A stretch of 64,000 nt of DNA from Paramacrobiotus metropolitanus (Eukaryota > Tardigrada > Eutardigrada > Parachela > Macrobiotidae). This document shows positions 48,154 to 61,000 of this stretch, one piece after another. How positions within the stretch are numbered: position 1 is the first letter of the stretch; every line of letters starts with the position of its first letter. The DNA lies in the NCBI RefSeq assembly GCF_019649055.1, contig NW_026570318.1, positions 124,001 through 188,000 of the forward strand, in the 5' to 3' direction. The position numbers were made by a program, and so were the translations under genes. The notes under the pieces were generated by a model. That model did no database searches, was not told where the DNA came from, and saw only the letters and a program-made list of their open reading frames with translations.

Positions 48154-50713
48154 TCAAGGCTTGGCTAGGTATTCTCGGCAGGTTTCATTGAATTGAACGT
48201 AAGAGTAACTTAATCGTAAGTATGCTTCTTCCGATTCGGTCTCGACTATGTTGCGGAGTTGCTCGGCTAACCAAGAGGACGTCTTGCGCTCGTTCGGTGC
48301 GAGTGCCCAGCATTGCCTTAAAAGTTCATACCTGCCAACCGAGCAATAAACCATTCAGCGGGATTATGTTTTTATGAAAACACGGTAATCATAGTTGATA
48401 CAAGAGCTAGCAAAAGCCATCTCAAATCTTTTTCGTCGTGTTCCTCAATAATTGTAAGTGCAATCAGACTAACTGTCACTTACATTATCGCGGAACACTG
48501 TGCTGGTTTCTCCAAGCGTAATCCATTCTGCAGCGCTGAAAGGAAAGCGGAGACTGTGCGATGCGGAATGGCAGAAACACCGGCATATGGTACGGCGCCC
48601 AGACTGCACACTTCCCAGAGAACCACGCCCAATGACCACACGTCTGACGGGGGCGTAAACACTCCGTTCTCGATGGCTTCCGGTGGCATCCAGCGCACGG
48701 GTAACGCCTCCTTTAAACGACCCAGTTTCGATTAGGTAAATGGATATTCGAACTGCGTCGAACATCTTCAAAATATGCAGTGATCCCAGTACCTGCATAT
48801 CGTGTACAACGAATTCACTGCCTGCCCGTGCCATTCCGAAATGCGAGATCTTGACGATGTTGTTGCTGTGTACTAGGATATTCCGCGCCGCCAGATCGCG
48901 GTGAAGAATAAACTGGCTGTGGAGATACTCCACACCGCGGCTGATCTGGTAAGCGAACTGCACCAGAATTTCGGTCGAGAATGCCGGTTCTTCCTCTTCG
49001 CTACTGATTTCAAAGGCAGCGATTTCAAGCGTGCCGACGCTACCGTCGTAATTTGGCTTGGCTGACTGAATTGAACTTAATTGTGGTTCACTGGCTTCGT
49101 GTGACCATTTTCGTAAAAGATCCGTTAATGGTCCGTACTTGCAGTACTCCAGCAACATCCGTATATCGCCTGTGATCGCAGAGACTATCGATTATTCTTG
49201 ATACAGATGATGCACATGGACGTGCCTTGCTTACCTGTTATAACTACGCCAAGCAGATTGACAATGTTCAGGTGGCGTCCGACTTTCGCCATGATTTCTA
49301 GTTCGTGAATTAACCGGCGCAGTTGGCCGGTACTTGTCGATGATCGGGCACTTTTTACCGCTATTTCAATCAAGCTATCAGCATCTGGTTGTTGATGGAT
49401 CCTGAAGACGCTTCCTTTTCGGATGATGTAAGCTGCGCTGCTGTTTAGCACAATATCCGCTACGAGATAGTTTTATACACTGTGCGTTATTTGGTCCGGT
49501 GATTGCTCCGGCACTTACATAGCTGCAGTTGGGCTAAAGGAATTTCCAGCTGACGAACATAGCGTTCTGTCGCTACATCCATGGTAAGCAGTTCCGTGTC
49601 GAAACCACAGCTGAATTGAGTGTTCTGCAGGCAACCCAAATGCCGGCTAAAATGCAGCATATCACCATGCTGTAAACGGCGTCGTCGGTGTCGACACATT
49701 AGATAGCCACTGACTAACGCAACCGCTAGTACCACGGCTGGAATAACCGTGGAGAGCGTCACCGTTGCCACAACGCCGCGCTGGACGGCTACGAGAAAAT
49801 CGTTACTAATATCGTGTTAATCGGTTATGAATATACAGCGCCGTGTACCTACTGCTGCTTATTGGTAGGTGTCGCTTGAGAGGCTGCCTGACAACAATGG
49901 AGTCAATCAGAAATGGATGTAACGTTTCGTTGATTGCGCTCGTGTTCCCGTCGGTGTGCATTATGCCCAATCCGAGGTACATCTTCGGCCACGTATCCAA
50001 TCCGGGTACCGTCAAATTCAGAGCCCAATGGTCATCCACATACCAGATAAGCTGCTGACTTGTCCATTCCAGTGTATATACGTGATAATCGACAGATAGA
50101 TTTCGGTCACTAAAACAGGTACTTCCCGAACTGATTATAGTGAAAGACGGTACTTTGAAGTAGTGCAAAAATACCTGGTAAACTGACTAGCATGACTCGA
50201 TGTATTTCCACTGCTGTCTAAGTAGTTCACCACTCCCTCAACAATACGCCAGCGTGCGGTGGGTAATCCAATGAATACGCTGGGCACAGCGGGAACTGCG
50301 CACCGAAACCCAGCTAGCATTGTACAGGAATACAAAAACACGCAAGGCAGTAAGGTCTTCTCTGGCGGGAGTTGGGCCCGGATGATCAGCACACCGTATT
50401 TGAAATGGAACCCGAATTTCGTGTTGACGTAACGTGGAGTGCGCAACACGCCGGCTCCGCTGCGTCTTGTACCAACCTCCAGCCGCAGCGCACCGCCTTC
50501 TATGCGGATGTTTTGACGATCGTCCGGTGCCAGTGTGGACGGAGGCAGCGTCTGGTCCGTCACCGTCCATCGCCGATCCAGCAGTGTGCCGTTAAAATCA
50601 TCGCGGAAGATTTCTTTACTGTCGGTATCGCCAGTTACAAAACCCGGTGATGCAAGAATACCGAAAATTAACAGCAGGCTGCTAACAAACGCTGCACCGA
50701 GCGGGTTAAACAT
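48154..50713 (-). CDS. receptor A: GH16-like ectodomain, TM, tyrosine-kinase-like domain
   Basis: Seven minus-strand exons, 50,175–50,713, 49,853–50,109, 49,519–49,788, 49,235–49,459, 48,793–49,169, 48,484–48,710 and 48,154–48,331, encode 690 residues. A signal peptide (1–27) is followed by a GH16-type beta-sandwich (about 30–265): [55 protein letters not shown]. The catalytic ExDxxE strand is missing. A membrane helix lies at about 271–297, followed by RHRRRR. The kinase domain (about 360–675) has IAVKSA (beta-3 Lys), an alpha-C Glu, an acidic insert, HRDLAARN (about 520) and [14 protein letters not shown] is the receptor-tyrosine-kinase form. The DFG Asp is His (KISHFGMAR), so Mg-ATP handling should be impaired. 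Receptor B starts 518 bp away on the other strand. Of the five copies, this and B are intact. The ligand may be a glucan or other sugar; this is inference. Confidence 0.85.
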
Positions 50714-51231
50714 GACCGATTTTTGGATCTGAAATTAATACGTTTGGTAGTGGCTGGTATACCCTGCAAAAGTTAATAATGTTTTAAACGGCGTCTTATA
50801 ATGTTGCTAGAAAATATGCGCTCTCTTATAGACCAAGCTGAGTAATCCTGGGAAAATAACCAATCCATGAAATCTGGTTGTCTGTTTGGCTTTATGGTTA
50901 GCAGTTTTAGTATGTTGTAAATCTCGGTTGGTGCACACATGGCTTGTAAGTTTTTTAATAACTGTTATTAGGAGCTTCTTATCGTGACAAGACATGCCAG
51001 CGGCAAAATAAAAACACATAGCAAAAAAACAACTGCACAATAAAGCTGCGCATAGCGAAAGCTGGTAGAAACCGAAAATAACTCAAGGCGGTGTACTTCT
51101 ATCAAATATAGACAGGTGTTTAAAAATGGCTATTACAAATTCACAACTGTAATTGTAAAGACGTATATCCGACAGACTTGTGTATTCCTATGATACCTTA
51201 AAAATACGGTTTATACAAACAAAAAAAGTGA
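50714..51231. promoter_or_regulatory. shared divergent promoter region of receptors A and B
   Basis: The start codons of A (−) and B (+) are 518 bp apart, so both promoters lie in this AT-rich interval. No TATA box, repeat or conserved block was recognised. The C–D pair has the same head-to-head arrangement with a larger gap that contains a transposon. Confidence 0.4.
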
Positions 51232-53924
51232 ATGGCAATGGAAATCAACATTATACGCATATATTGCTTATTGCTATACCTGGGTATGGGAATCCAAAGC
51301 ATCCTAGGTGCGAATGTGACAGAAATCTTTAGGGACGATTTCAACGGTACAGCTTTGGATACTACAAAGTGGTACATCCAGAAAGACTATCCGGAATTTA
51401 CGGAGCACTACGATCCCGGCAATGTGCGCCTGGAGAAGGGCATCCTTAAGTTGCGCGCCGGTAACCGCCGCAACGGCAACGTAACTGTCTTAACGGGCGC
51501 CCGCATTTTCACGGGAGACAAATTCAGTTTCAGCCAGGGCGAAGTGGTCATGCGGGTGAAATTCCCGGTAGCCAGTAATCAGCAGGCCGGCGCTGGATTA
51601 GCGCTGCTTCCTTGTATGAGCACCGCGATACGGGACTGCTCAAAAAACGAGTCGTTGCCCATTCCGACGGTATATGTACAAAGTACTACGCCCAACGTGC
51701 TGGACGGGATTCTAACGTACGTGGACGAAGCGGGTCGAACTTTGGAGCGCACTTATTATTTTTACAAGTACGTACGTAGTTCTAGCTGATAATCTGACGC
51801 TAAAGCAGGTGTGGTTTGATACCGTTGCAGTGATGAAGATCTGTCGCTGGATTATCACACTATTAGATTGGTTTGGACGCGGGATCTTTTTGCCTGGTTC
51901 GTGGATGAGGAGTTGGCTTTGAATCAGACTGTACCAGGACTGTCTAGGTGGCCGAGAATGTATTTACAAATAACTATGATCAGCACGGCAATTTATAGCC
52001 AGCCTAACTATCCGTTTGATGCCGCCGATGTACCGCACCAAGAATTCTGCATTGACTACATCTATGTTCATCAATTCACCAATGCCATTTGGAAAGGTAT
52101 TCAGCGCGCTTGCGATCCAAGGACCATAAGCAATCGATCCGAACAAACGAAATTAATCCAATTAATTCAAAACGTTTGATTATAGATTCTGAATTTTTGA
52201 CTGATTTTAGACTATACGATACCAGCCGTATTAGCAACCGTTATCCCAGTGACGCTCCTCACAGTCCTTGTAACACTGATTGGGATCAAAATGAGGAGCA
52301 GGCGACAGCGGCATGGCAATATGCAGAAATTGTACGGCGCGAACCGTTTCGTTTCCACTATGTATAGTCTGAAAAATCTACTGGCTCGAGATAATGCCAC
52401 ATTTCGCGTATGCTCGGAAATTCAGCAGCGCGTTCAGCAGTTAGAAGTTCCATTGAGCAACATCCGCCTAAGTAAGACATACAGAATAATGTACCAAATT
52501 TAACCACGTAATTCATGTCGATTCATTATGGGCGATGACATCAGCAGAAAATTTAGACCTCCTATGTAGTTATTTAATTTGTAGCGGAAGAGGTTTTAAA
52601 TTCCAACAACACCAGTGTTACTCTAAAAGGCTACGCGACAGGAATCCACGGGGAAGAAGGATTGACAACAATTGCTGTCAAACGATTGCAGCTCGCGACT
52701 GAAGCCTCTCAAATTCGATTGCTACGCCAGGAACTGGAAATCTTAGTGAAGGCTGGTCAACATGTCAACATAATTACGCTTTTGGGCGTCGTGCTGAAAG
52801 GTGAGTGAGACATGTTTGATTCTGCATCTAGCTTTTATTCAGTTTCATGCAGTTATTACTTTTTCTGTGGCTGCAGAAAACTTATGCTGATGACCTAACT
52901 AAAAAACTATTTTCCTCAGCATAAAAGAATTAAAAATTGGTACGCATAAATAAGAAGCTTCGTATTGATTTTAGGCGACTTCTTTCTACTGCTTGAGTTC
53001 GCCGAATACGGAGCGTTGCCGGACTATCTCCAAGCGCACCGTGGCGCTTGGTTTTACAACCAGGTTGACGCAACGGGCAACCTTTTGCCGTTTGACGAAG
53101 ACCAGGCCAACCAGCTTCAGCAAACACTAAACGAACCCCCATCGAAATTCGACAGGGAAAATTTTGACTGGCAGATTCTGTCCACGCGTAGTCTGCTGCG
53201 TTTTGCGCACCATGTTAGCCGCGGACTGGAATATCTCCACGCCCGTTCCATCATCCACCGTAACTTATCCGTCACAAATATTCTAATCTGCTCTGGGCAA
53301 GTAGCAAAAATTTTTGGATTTGAGATGGCTCAGCAGGCCACCGAGTACATCGAAACAGATTCTGTGGTACGATGTGGCAGCAGTTGCAGCTCAACCGATT
53401 AACAAACAAATATAGTTCTTTGTGTTTTGTCCAGGAGGTCTTTTCGCCACGCTACTTGGCTCCGGAATCTCTCAGCGCAAGCAGGTTTTCGACCAAATCC
53501 GACATTTGGTCGCTGGGCGTGGTGTTATGGGAAATGTTCAGCTTTGCGGAAAGTCCTTCCGCTGTCGATGCAGATACAAATGCATGCGACGACGTTGAGT
53601 TTACTAGGTTCTTGGCCAGTGGTCGGCGCATGCCAAGACCGGAAAAATGCCCCAGCGTGATGTAAGCACCGTATGGTTTGCGGCACTTGTGATTTATTAT
53701 AAGAAGTTGCCATTTTCAGATTTGACCTGCTGCCTAATTGTTGGAGAACAGTTCCTGATGAGCGACCGAATGCTTTATCCGTAATGAAAGCTTTACAAAA
53801 CGCCAATGAGGACCTCATGGAGCACACCTACCTTCACCTGGATTACTGGCATTCCCAAGGAGATAATCTCCAAAGCGTTGCTGCGAAAGAAAACCACATC
53901 GAAGCGAATTCGATCAAGGGCTGA
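51232..53924 (+). CDS. receptor B: GH16-like ectodomain, TM, pseudokinase
   Basis: Seven exons, 51,232–51,767, 51,831–52,096, 52,211–52,471, 52,585–52,800, 52,975–53,366, 53,435–53,661 and 53,720–53,924, encode 700 residues. Exon phases match receptor A at every junction. After a signal peptide come [48 protein letters not shown] and LVWTRDLFAWFVDEE (GH16-like, no ExDxxE), ending CIDYIYVHQF. The membrane helix is PAVLATVIPVTLLTVLVTLI, then KMRSRRQRH. The kinase-like domain keeps TIAVKR and LAPESL and the [14 protein letters not shown] helix, but HRD is HRN (HRNLSVTN) and DFG is GFE (AKIFGFEMA). It should be inactive as a kinase and may work by dimerisation or scaffolding. The segment LPFDEDQANQLQQTL is shared with C and E and marks this subfamily. 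Confidence 0.85.
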
Positions 53925-54388
53925 GCGTGACCGCCGTGCCGTAGAATTTATCGAACCGACAGTTATTTTGGAAACCGTATGTCAATCTTGCCAATAAAAA
54001 AACTTGCCAGAGAATGATGCTGAAAAGCAGCCTCTCTGAATACTTTATCGACCTTTGATATAAGATTATGCGTTGAATTCCCGCGATTGGATAATAGTTC
54101 TTTTGCTCTGATTCGGTGCACGTCTGTCACCTTTTATGGTATCATTAATAAAGCATTTTTTAATATGGTTGTACAGTTGATTTGTTTCATTTGTTGCCAT
54201 TATTTTAATGTAATTTTATATTGAGTTCTTAACGTTCATATTGACTTTTTCTAAATTTTTATGGGAAGAAAAACAGTTATCAGACCATAGTATTTATTTC
54301 GACGCAATATATTGCACTGTCGTATGCGTGTTAGGGTACAGAGTCGTGAGTTTACGGAAACACTAGGCAGACTTTCGGTTGAATAAGG
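53925..54388. other. convergent intergenic between receptors B and C
   Basis: The two genes end tail to tail here. The interval is AT-rich; an AATAAA-like site (attaataaagc) at about 54,145 would suit B's 3' end. No gene is present. Confidence 0.4.
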
Positions 54389-57161
54389 TCATTCGTTCAG
54401 CTTAATCGCCGTTTCCACTGTCACTGCACCGTTTCCGACGCCATTGCTTTTGATGTACCAGTAATCAAGACAAAGATACGTCTCTTCTGTCACATCGTCA
54501 ATGATGCTGCATAAAGAATTAGTAATGTAAGATGCATTCTTTCGATCATTGGGCGTCCGTTTCCAGCAATCCAGCATCAAATAGCATCTAACAAAATCAG
54601 CAACAGCAATTTTGCAGGAAGCAGAGATGATTTTTTTGTCTTTGAAAGTTCCTCTTTATCGAGTGATTAACAAACAACTAGGATTATTAGGATTCTAAGC
54701 AGTAGATTCAATAGCGCAATCAGAACACCACTTACTTTATCTGGGGACATTTTTCCGGTCTCTGCAAGCGTAGTTTGTTTTGAATGAATGTAGGCGAAGC
54801 GCCGTCTTGGCTCAGATTCGTTTCGGTGACACCAAAAGGAAGTTCTTCAAAGCTAAACATTTCCCACAGGACGACGCCCAGTGACCAATTGTCAGATTTC
54901 GTCGAAAATTTGTTTTCGCTTATAGATTCCGGAGCCATATGATGAAGTGACAGCGCTGTCTGTGGTGGAAGAACAATCCAAGTCCGACACTGCACGCCAG
55001 CAGTTATGATTGTATAATAAATTTTAATCACTGGCAAAGTTACCGTGAGATCCACTGTGCTGTACTCAGTTGTTTGCTTCGCGAATTCGAGTTGAGAGAT
55101 TTCGGCTACCTGTCCGGTGCAGATGAAGATACATCTGGCAGATAAATTGCGATGGATAATGGAGCGAGTGTGGAGATATTCCAGTCCGCGGCTGATATGA
55201 TGGGCGAAACGCAGCAGACTGCGCGTGGACAGGATCTGCCAGTCAAAATTGTCCCTGTCAACTTCCGGCGGTTGTGCGTTCAGCGTTTGCTGAAGCTGGT
55301 CAGCCTTGTTCTCGTCGTATGGCAAAATATTGCCCATTGCGGTGACTTGGTTGTAAAAGAGTGCGCCGTCGTGCGCTTCCAGGTAGTTTGGTAGCGTCCC
55401 GAACTCTGCGTACTCGAGCAAGAGAACAGTTTCGCCTAAATCGATAAACATCTTATACAGTTTGGTTACGTAGCTGATTCCAAATGTATAACATATTCGG
55501 GGAGAAATTTGACTGCAACATGAAACTTTTACAAAATGCGTTCAGCACTAACTTTTCAGCACGACCCCAAGAAGTCTGATAATGTTCATATGATGTCCAG
55601 CCTTGAGAAAGTTGTCCAGTTCTTCAGCTAGTAATCATAGTTGGTAAGGATCGTTTGCGCTTTTTGGCCGCTTTGCTGCGATCATTGTCGCTCCTTTACC
55701 CTGGATTCCTTCCGCGTAGCCCTCAAGCGTAACACTGGTGTGGGTTGCATCCAGGATTGTATTAGCTGGAAAACAACTTTGACCTTTGTACAATTCAGAG
55801 ATGCTTGGAACGTCATCATTGGTGGCTGATAACAAGGGCAAAACTCACTTAAACGAACATTTGCTAATGGATTTTCCAGGTCCTTAATGTGGTGCTGAAT
55901 TTCCGGAGACAGGGAAGGTGTGCCTCGATCCCGTGATAATAAATTTCGCACACTGTAAATCTTGGGAAACAGAACGTCAACAAAATGCTGCTTCTGCATA
56001 TTGCAGTGTCGTTGCCGCCTGCGTCTGAGGCCGAATCCGATCTTCATGGCAATAGAGATAATTAAAAGAATAGCAATAATGGTTCCCACTGTCGCCTGTA
56101 AAGCGTGATCTGTAATAGTGTTCATACTTGTTGAAAAAAATTTTTATTTCATTGATACTAATCTAATCGTTTACCGCGTCGAACGGCATCAGTGAGCTGC
56201 TGGACCGATATGTAGTCAATCCAGAACTCTTGCTCTGGTGCGTCGGTGGCATTAAAGGGAAAGTTTGGTTGACTGTAGTATTCCTTGTTATATAATGTGA
56301 ATAATCGTGGCCACGTTGAGAATCCCGATACTGTCTGGTTCAGCACCATTTCCTCATCCACATACCACGCCACGAAATCGTGTGTCCACACGAGTTGTAC
56401 CACGTGGTACCCTGACGACCGGTCTTCATTACTGCAAATTTGCAGCTCGTTTCAATTCGTTAAGCTGGCCACCGATATGAGATGATTATTTAATTGTTTA
56501 AGCAAGAGTTTCGTAAACACGTAATGATGCCAATTAAAATTTCAATTAATTAATCAATTCGTCTAATTATAAAGCTCTTCCAAAAATTATAATACAGCAA
56601 GTTGTTACGTTGCCGAACGAGATACGGCTAGACTGATACCTACCAAAAGTAGTAGTCCATGTACGTCAGTTCGCGACCAGTGCGGCCTTTATACATCACA
56701 CCGCCATAGACAACGCGTGGCGTCAAACTGCTGACCCACAGTTGCAAGGCCGGTAACATCTCGCTGTCAGTGCAGTCGTGCTCTTTACTGTTCCGACACG
56801 GCTTCAACGCTATGAAAGCACTGGCAGATAAATCGCTGGCCAAGGGGAATTTCGCCCGAATAATCATCTCACCGTAGGTGAAATTAAATTTCTCCCATGT
56901 GAAAATCGCGCTGCCAGTCAGTATGGTTTGCGAGCCGTTGAGCCGGCTACCCGTTCCCATCACCAAATGACCGGCTTCCAGACGGATATTATCGACATCG
57001 TAACACTGCTCAATGAAAGCTGCATCCTTTTGCTTGAACCACTGGGATTCATTGAGGTATGCTCCACTGAAGTCGTCACGGAAAATCTCAATCATTTCGG
57101 CACTGACAAAGTCATAACTAAGTAACAGGCAGAGAAGAATGTACAGTACTTTGAACTCCAT
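54389..57161 (-). pseudogene. receptor C: GH16-like/TM/pseudokinase with one in-frame stop
   Basis: Seven exons with the same phases as B: 56,644–57,161, 56,175–56,431, 55,849–56,109, 55,553–55,765, 55,044–55,435, 54,736–54,959 and 54,389–54,587 (688 codons). The order is signal peptide (MEFKVLYILLCLLLSYDFVS), GH16-like domain (EIFRDDFSGAYLNESQW, FNFTYGEMIIRAKFP, LVWTHDFVAWYVDEE, EFWIDYISVQQL), membrane helix (GTIIAILLIISIAMKIG) and kinase-like domain. A TGA lies in frame at 55,636–55,638, between PYQL and LLAEELD, where B has CGA (Arg); this is a C-to-T change. All else is open. HRD is HRN, DFG is QLE, and AAKRP stands for AVK. Possibilities are a young pseudogene, a truncated secreted or membrane-anchored decoy made up to the stop, a readthrough codon, or a base error. 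An upstream ATG at 57,248 is in frame, but the signal peptide favours 57,161. Confidence 0.75.
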
Positions 57162-57605
57162 GTTTGTTGATTCGGACAACTGTTGATTTGTTTTTTTAAC
57201 AGATGGGCGCCGTAATTTCTTTGGCGGTAGACGCGCAAACGCACTCATGATACAGATGCCTCACGGCAGTCAGGTGGCGCACTCGAGATGGATGCTGGAA
57301 AGCAATAATTATAAAAATTTATTACCGTAATAATACGCACCAGGTGTTAGACATATCATCATCATAAATACCTAGTTTCTCGCGATGCAGGATAGATTAT
57401 AGAACATCATCTCAGTAAACAACGTTTTACTTTTGTTCGCAATATTTTAGAGTAACCGATCTGCCATATTTTGAGCAAAAACCTGAGCTGTCTGTGTGGA
57501 AATTTGCGCCGTGCGTAAGAATTTAACAGTCGAAGGAAATTTTTCGGTGTCATAAAAATCGGAAGCACGCGAACTGAACTTCCAAGTCTCAGAATCACCG
57601 TTGTA

Positions 57606-57938
57606 CAAGCTTGTCCGGTAATTTCCTACGTAAAGGTACAGCTAGCGCGAAGTTAGCGCATATAACGATGGCCACTTCACTACGTTCATCAAATTTCGTA
57701 AATGCGCACAGCAGTCAGGTTGTCGCTTACTGCACCGACCATTTTCTAGCCACCTTCCGCCAGGCGGTTACTATTAATCTCATAAAATTGTATGGCGTGT
57801 ACGAAGCCACCACCCAGCCAAATGCAAGTTACGTGTTTAAACAGTGTGGCGTGGCGCGCCGTAGTGTGAAGTTTGGCGTAACACGCAAATTTGTGTAAAT
57901 CGCTGTATGGATTCGTAAGAAATTACCGGACAAGCTTG
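57606..57938. mobile_element. TA-flanked inverted-repeat element between receptors C and D
   Basis: A 333-bp element begins CAAGCTTGTCCGGTAATTTC and ends with the complement; about 28 bp of inverted terminal repeat are visible, with one mismatch. TA lies immediately outside on both sides (57,604–57,605 and 57,939–57,940), the Tc1/mariner signature. The interior has a 95-codon frame without a transposase motif, so it is non-autonomous. It ends 87 bp before the first coding base of receptor D, where a signal peptide would be expected. Confidence 0.75.
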
Positions 57939-58025
57939 TACATTTTCGGAAATATTGCCCACATACGCAGTGATGATGGCTTGCCTTAAAGTAATACTCG
58001 AGTAATTGTTCTGCATGCATTTTGA

Positions 58026-61000
58026 ATGCTGTCCAACAGTCCCACATCCGCCTCACTCGATGCCGAGGACACGCTTGTCGAGGTCTTCCGGGACGATTTC
58101 AACCAAGACCAAGTGAGTCTAAACTGGACGGTCATCGATAATGCACTGCCGTCATTTCTCTCGCCTCCCGCCGATCGTCAGAATATTAATTTGAAGGACC
58201 GTATGCTGCGACTTGAAAGGGGACTAGTGTGAAATGGTTCACACATTGTCTACGCTCCACGCTACTTGAACACCGAATTTCTCTTCCAATTCAAATACGG
58301 CGAAATGTCCATGCGAGTCAAAGTTCCCGCTGTGCATGACGCTGATGCCATCGTTGCACTGAGCTCCTGCACATTCACAAACTCAACATGCCGGCTGCCA
58401 CCAGTTCCGAATGTAACGGTCGTGCTTGGCACTGGACTTGGTAATGTTATTGGGAGTATGGTGGACTATGTGGATAGCGAGGGAGTTACTATGCGTCACG
58501 TTGCACACTTTACTAGGTGAGCCAAGAGCTTTTCTTTTCAGAACATCAACAAACGCCTGCTGTTGTGCACATTGCAGCGATAAACCTCTGTCCCTTGATT
58601 ATCACCTGCACAAACTGGTGTAGACCAGCGAAAGCTTGATGTGGTACAAGGACGGACAATGGGCGCTGAATTCAACGGTTCCCGGTATGGAGCGCTGGCC
58701 AAAGATGCATATTATTCTGGGTATTATGCCCAGTTCGAACGACAAGGCTGGTCCAAACTATGTAAAAAATACCTCAGTATCCCAGGTGTTTCTAGTCGAT
58801 TACATCTCTGTGAGCCAGCGTAGAGAGAGCCCACGATCCCTTGCTGGTAAGTTTTGCGGCTGTCGCTGCCTGTGATATTGTACCGGTAAGATAGCTCCTG
58901 GATACGCAAAATTGGAATTAAGTTTTTATTTACGGCAAAACGACATTTACCCCGAAAACGCAATACCGCGCCAGCAAGGGATTCCCCTTAATTATGGCGA
59001 AGCTGTTTTCCTGAGAACAAGCAGAAATTTTATTGGCGCTATGAGCCATAAGAGCTGATGAACAGGATAACCAATACTGTACTGTAGTCTACCAAAATGG
59101 CGTAAATTGTACGTATAGTACGGCTAATCGAACAAATGCAATTTAGGAGCACTACCTAATGCCTACGAGCTCTAACTATGAAACACGTAGCGTCTTAAAG
59201 CACTGTATTTATACTGTGAAATATTCTGCTGTAGGCACAAAGCGCCCGGTTCTTTTGTCTGCCATCCTCGGGATGGATATTCCAGCTGCCGTCGTATTGG
59301 CTGCATTGGTGGTTGGATACGGGATGCATCGCCGCAGTCGGCACAGTATACAGCGTGGTAATATGCTGCATGGCGATCCGAAGGTGCGCTTCCAGCGAAA
59401 CGTACCCAACATATCCGATATATGCGGATTTGATGCCGATATCGTGGTGACGTGGTCAGAGACTTGGCGGCCGATCCCTGCGTCCGTCTACTCGAAGTGC
59501 CCTTAGCCAGCTTAGAAATCTGTACGTATTTAGGACAGCATTCTGTTACTATAATAAATTACTGATGTTTAAAATATGGAGCTTGGTACGGTTCCTCGCT
59601 AGTCGCTACTTCCTCACTGATTTGTTCTGCGTTAATGATGCGTAATTTTTGTTTAAAGCGGGCGAAATAATAGGCGGCAGCGCCTACCATCTTATCCGGA
59701 AAGGTAGCGCGTCGGGTTTGTATATGCAATCCCACTGTGACGGTGCTGCATCAGTTGCCGTTAAAACTGCGAGGAAACGAAGGAATCTGTGCAATACTCG
59801 TCGACTGCTTCACGAAATAGAAACGCGAGCAAAAGCCGGTCGCCATCTGAATATCGTCAACGTGCTGGGAATTGTCCTTAACGGAGACGTCCTGCTGCTA
59901 TCGGAGTACTGCGAATTTGGGTCCCTGACAGCCTTTCTTCAAAGCCGTGGGCATGTGAAACATGGAGACGTAGACCGATCGGACAAGAAGACATCACAAA
60001 GCGCGATCACAAGAAACGAAAATTCTATAGACAAATCACTGTTTTCTAAGCTTATTCGCTTTGCTTATCAAATTAGCCGTGGAATGGAGTTTCTCCATAG
60101 TCGCGGCGTTCTCCACCGCGATCTAGCGGCGAGCAATGTGCTGCTGTTCGACGCCAACGTGGTGAAAATCTCTCATTTCGGAATGGCCCATCAAGGACCG
60201 CAGCACACTCTCTGTGATTTGCAGGTAAGAGGCCTCTCTGTGATTTGAAGGTAAGAGGCTCTTCCTAACAGCGGCCGCGAATTAGCTCCAACGAAAATTT
60301 TTGGTGTGGATGAAGATGCATAACATATGGTTTACTGTATATACTAAACCAAGGAAGTTCAAATAACTATGAATCTATGATGGCTCTGCAGCCTGCTTAT
60401 TATATCGACAGGAGCTGTTGCCGGTGCGGTGGATGCCCCCGGAAGCCATCGAAAGCCAGGTTCTCTCGCAGCAGTCGGATGTGTGGACCTTTGGTGTAGT
60501 ATTATGGGAAATGTTTACCATGGGTGCCACACCTTATGCCGACGCTAACTCCATCCGGAGACACTCCGTTGGCAAGTTCCTGACAAGTCTGAAAAACGGT
60601 TTTCGGTTGGAGAAACCAGTGGACTGTCCAGATTTTGTGTACGTGTGAGTTGCGTGTGGTATTTTGAGCAAATCGAAACAATTCTTGTTTTGCCACAGTG
60701 CTGTACTTGAATAAGTTCGATCTACCATTTTCAATTTTTACGGCTGCGGTACATACAATGGTCATCGTAGTTGGTTTCTCATCTGCACCGGTTTCGAGCC
60801 TCACTGGCTGCTGCCTTGTGTAAAAACTTAAACTGTTATTTTTAAATTTTCCCATGTTTATTTGAGTACTGAAATATCCCAGTTTGATTACTAGGTTCCA
60901 ACTCATGTGCCAGTGCTGGCGGCCGTCACCGGCAGAGCGTGCAAATTTTGCGGGGCTTTCCGAGCAATTCAGAAGCATCCTCGGCGCCGACTCGGAGGAG

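Noticed and set aside
57611-57898. 95-codon frame inside the TA-flanked element
   Set aside because: No transposase catalytic motif or DNA-binding domain; probably chance in a short non-autonomous element.
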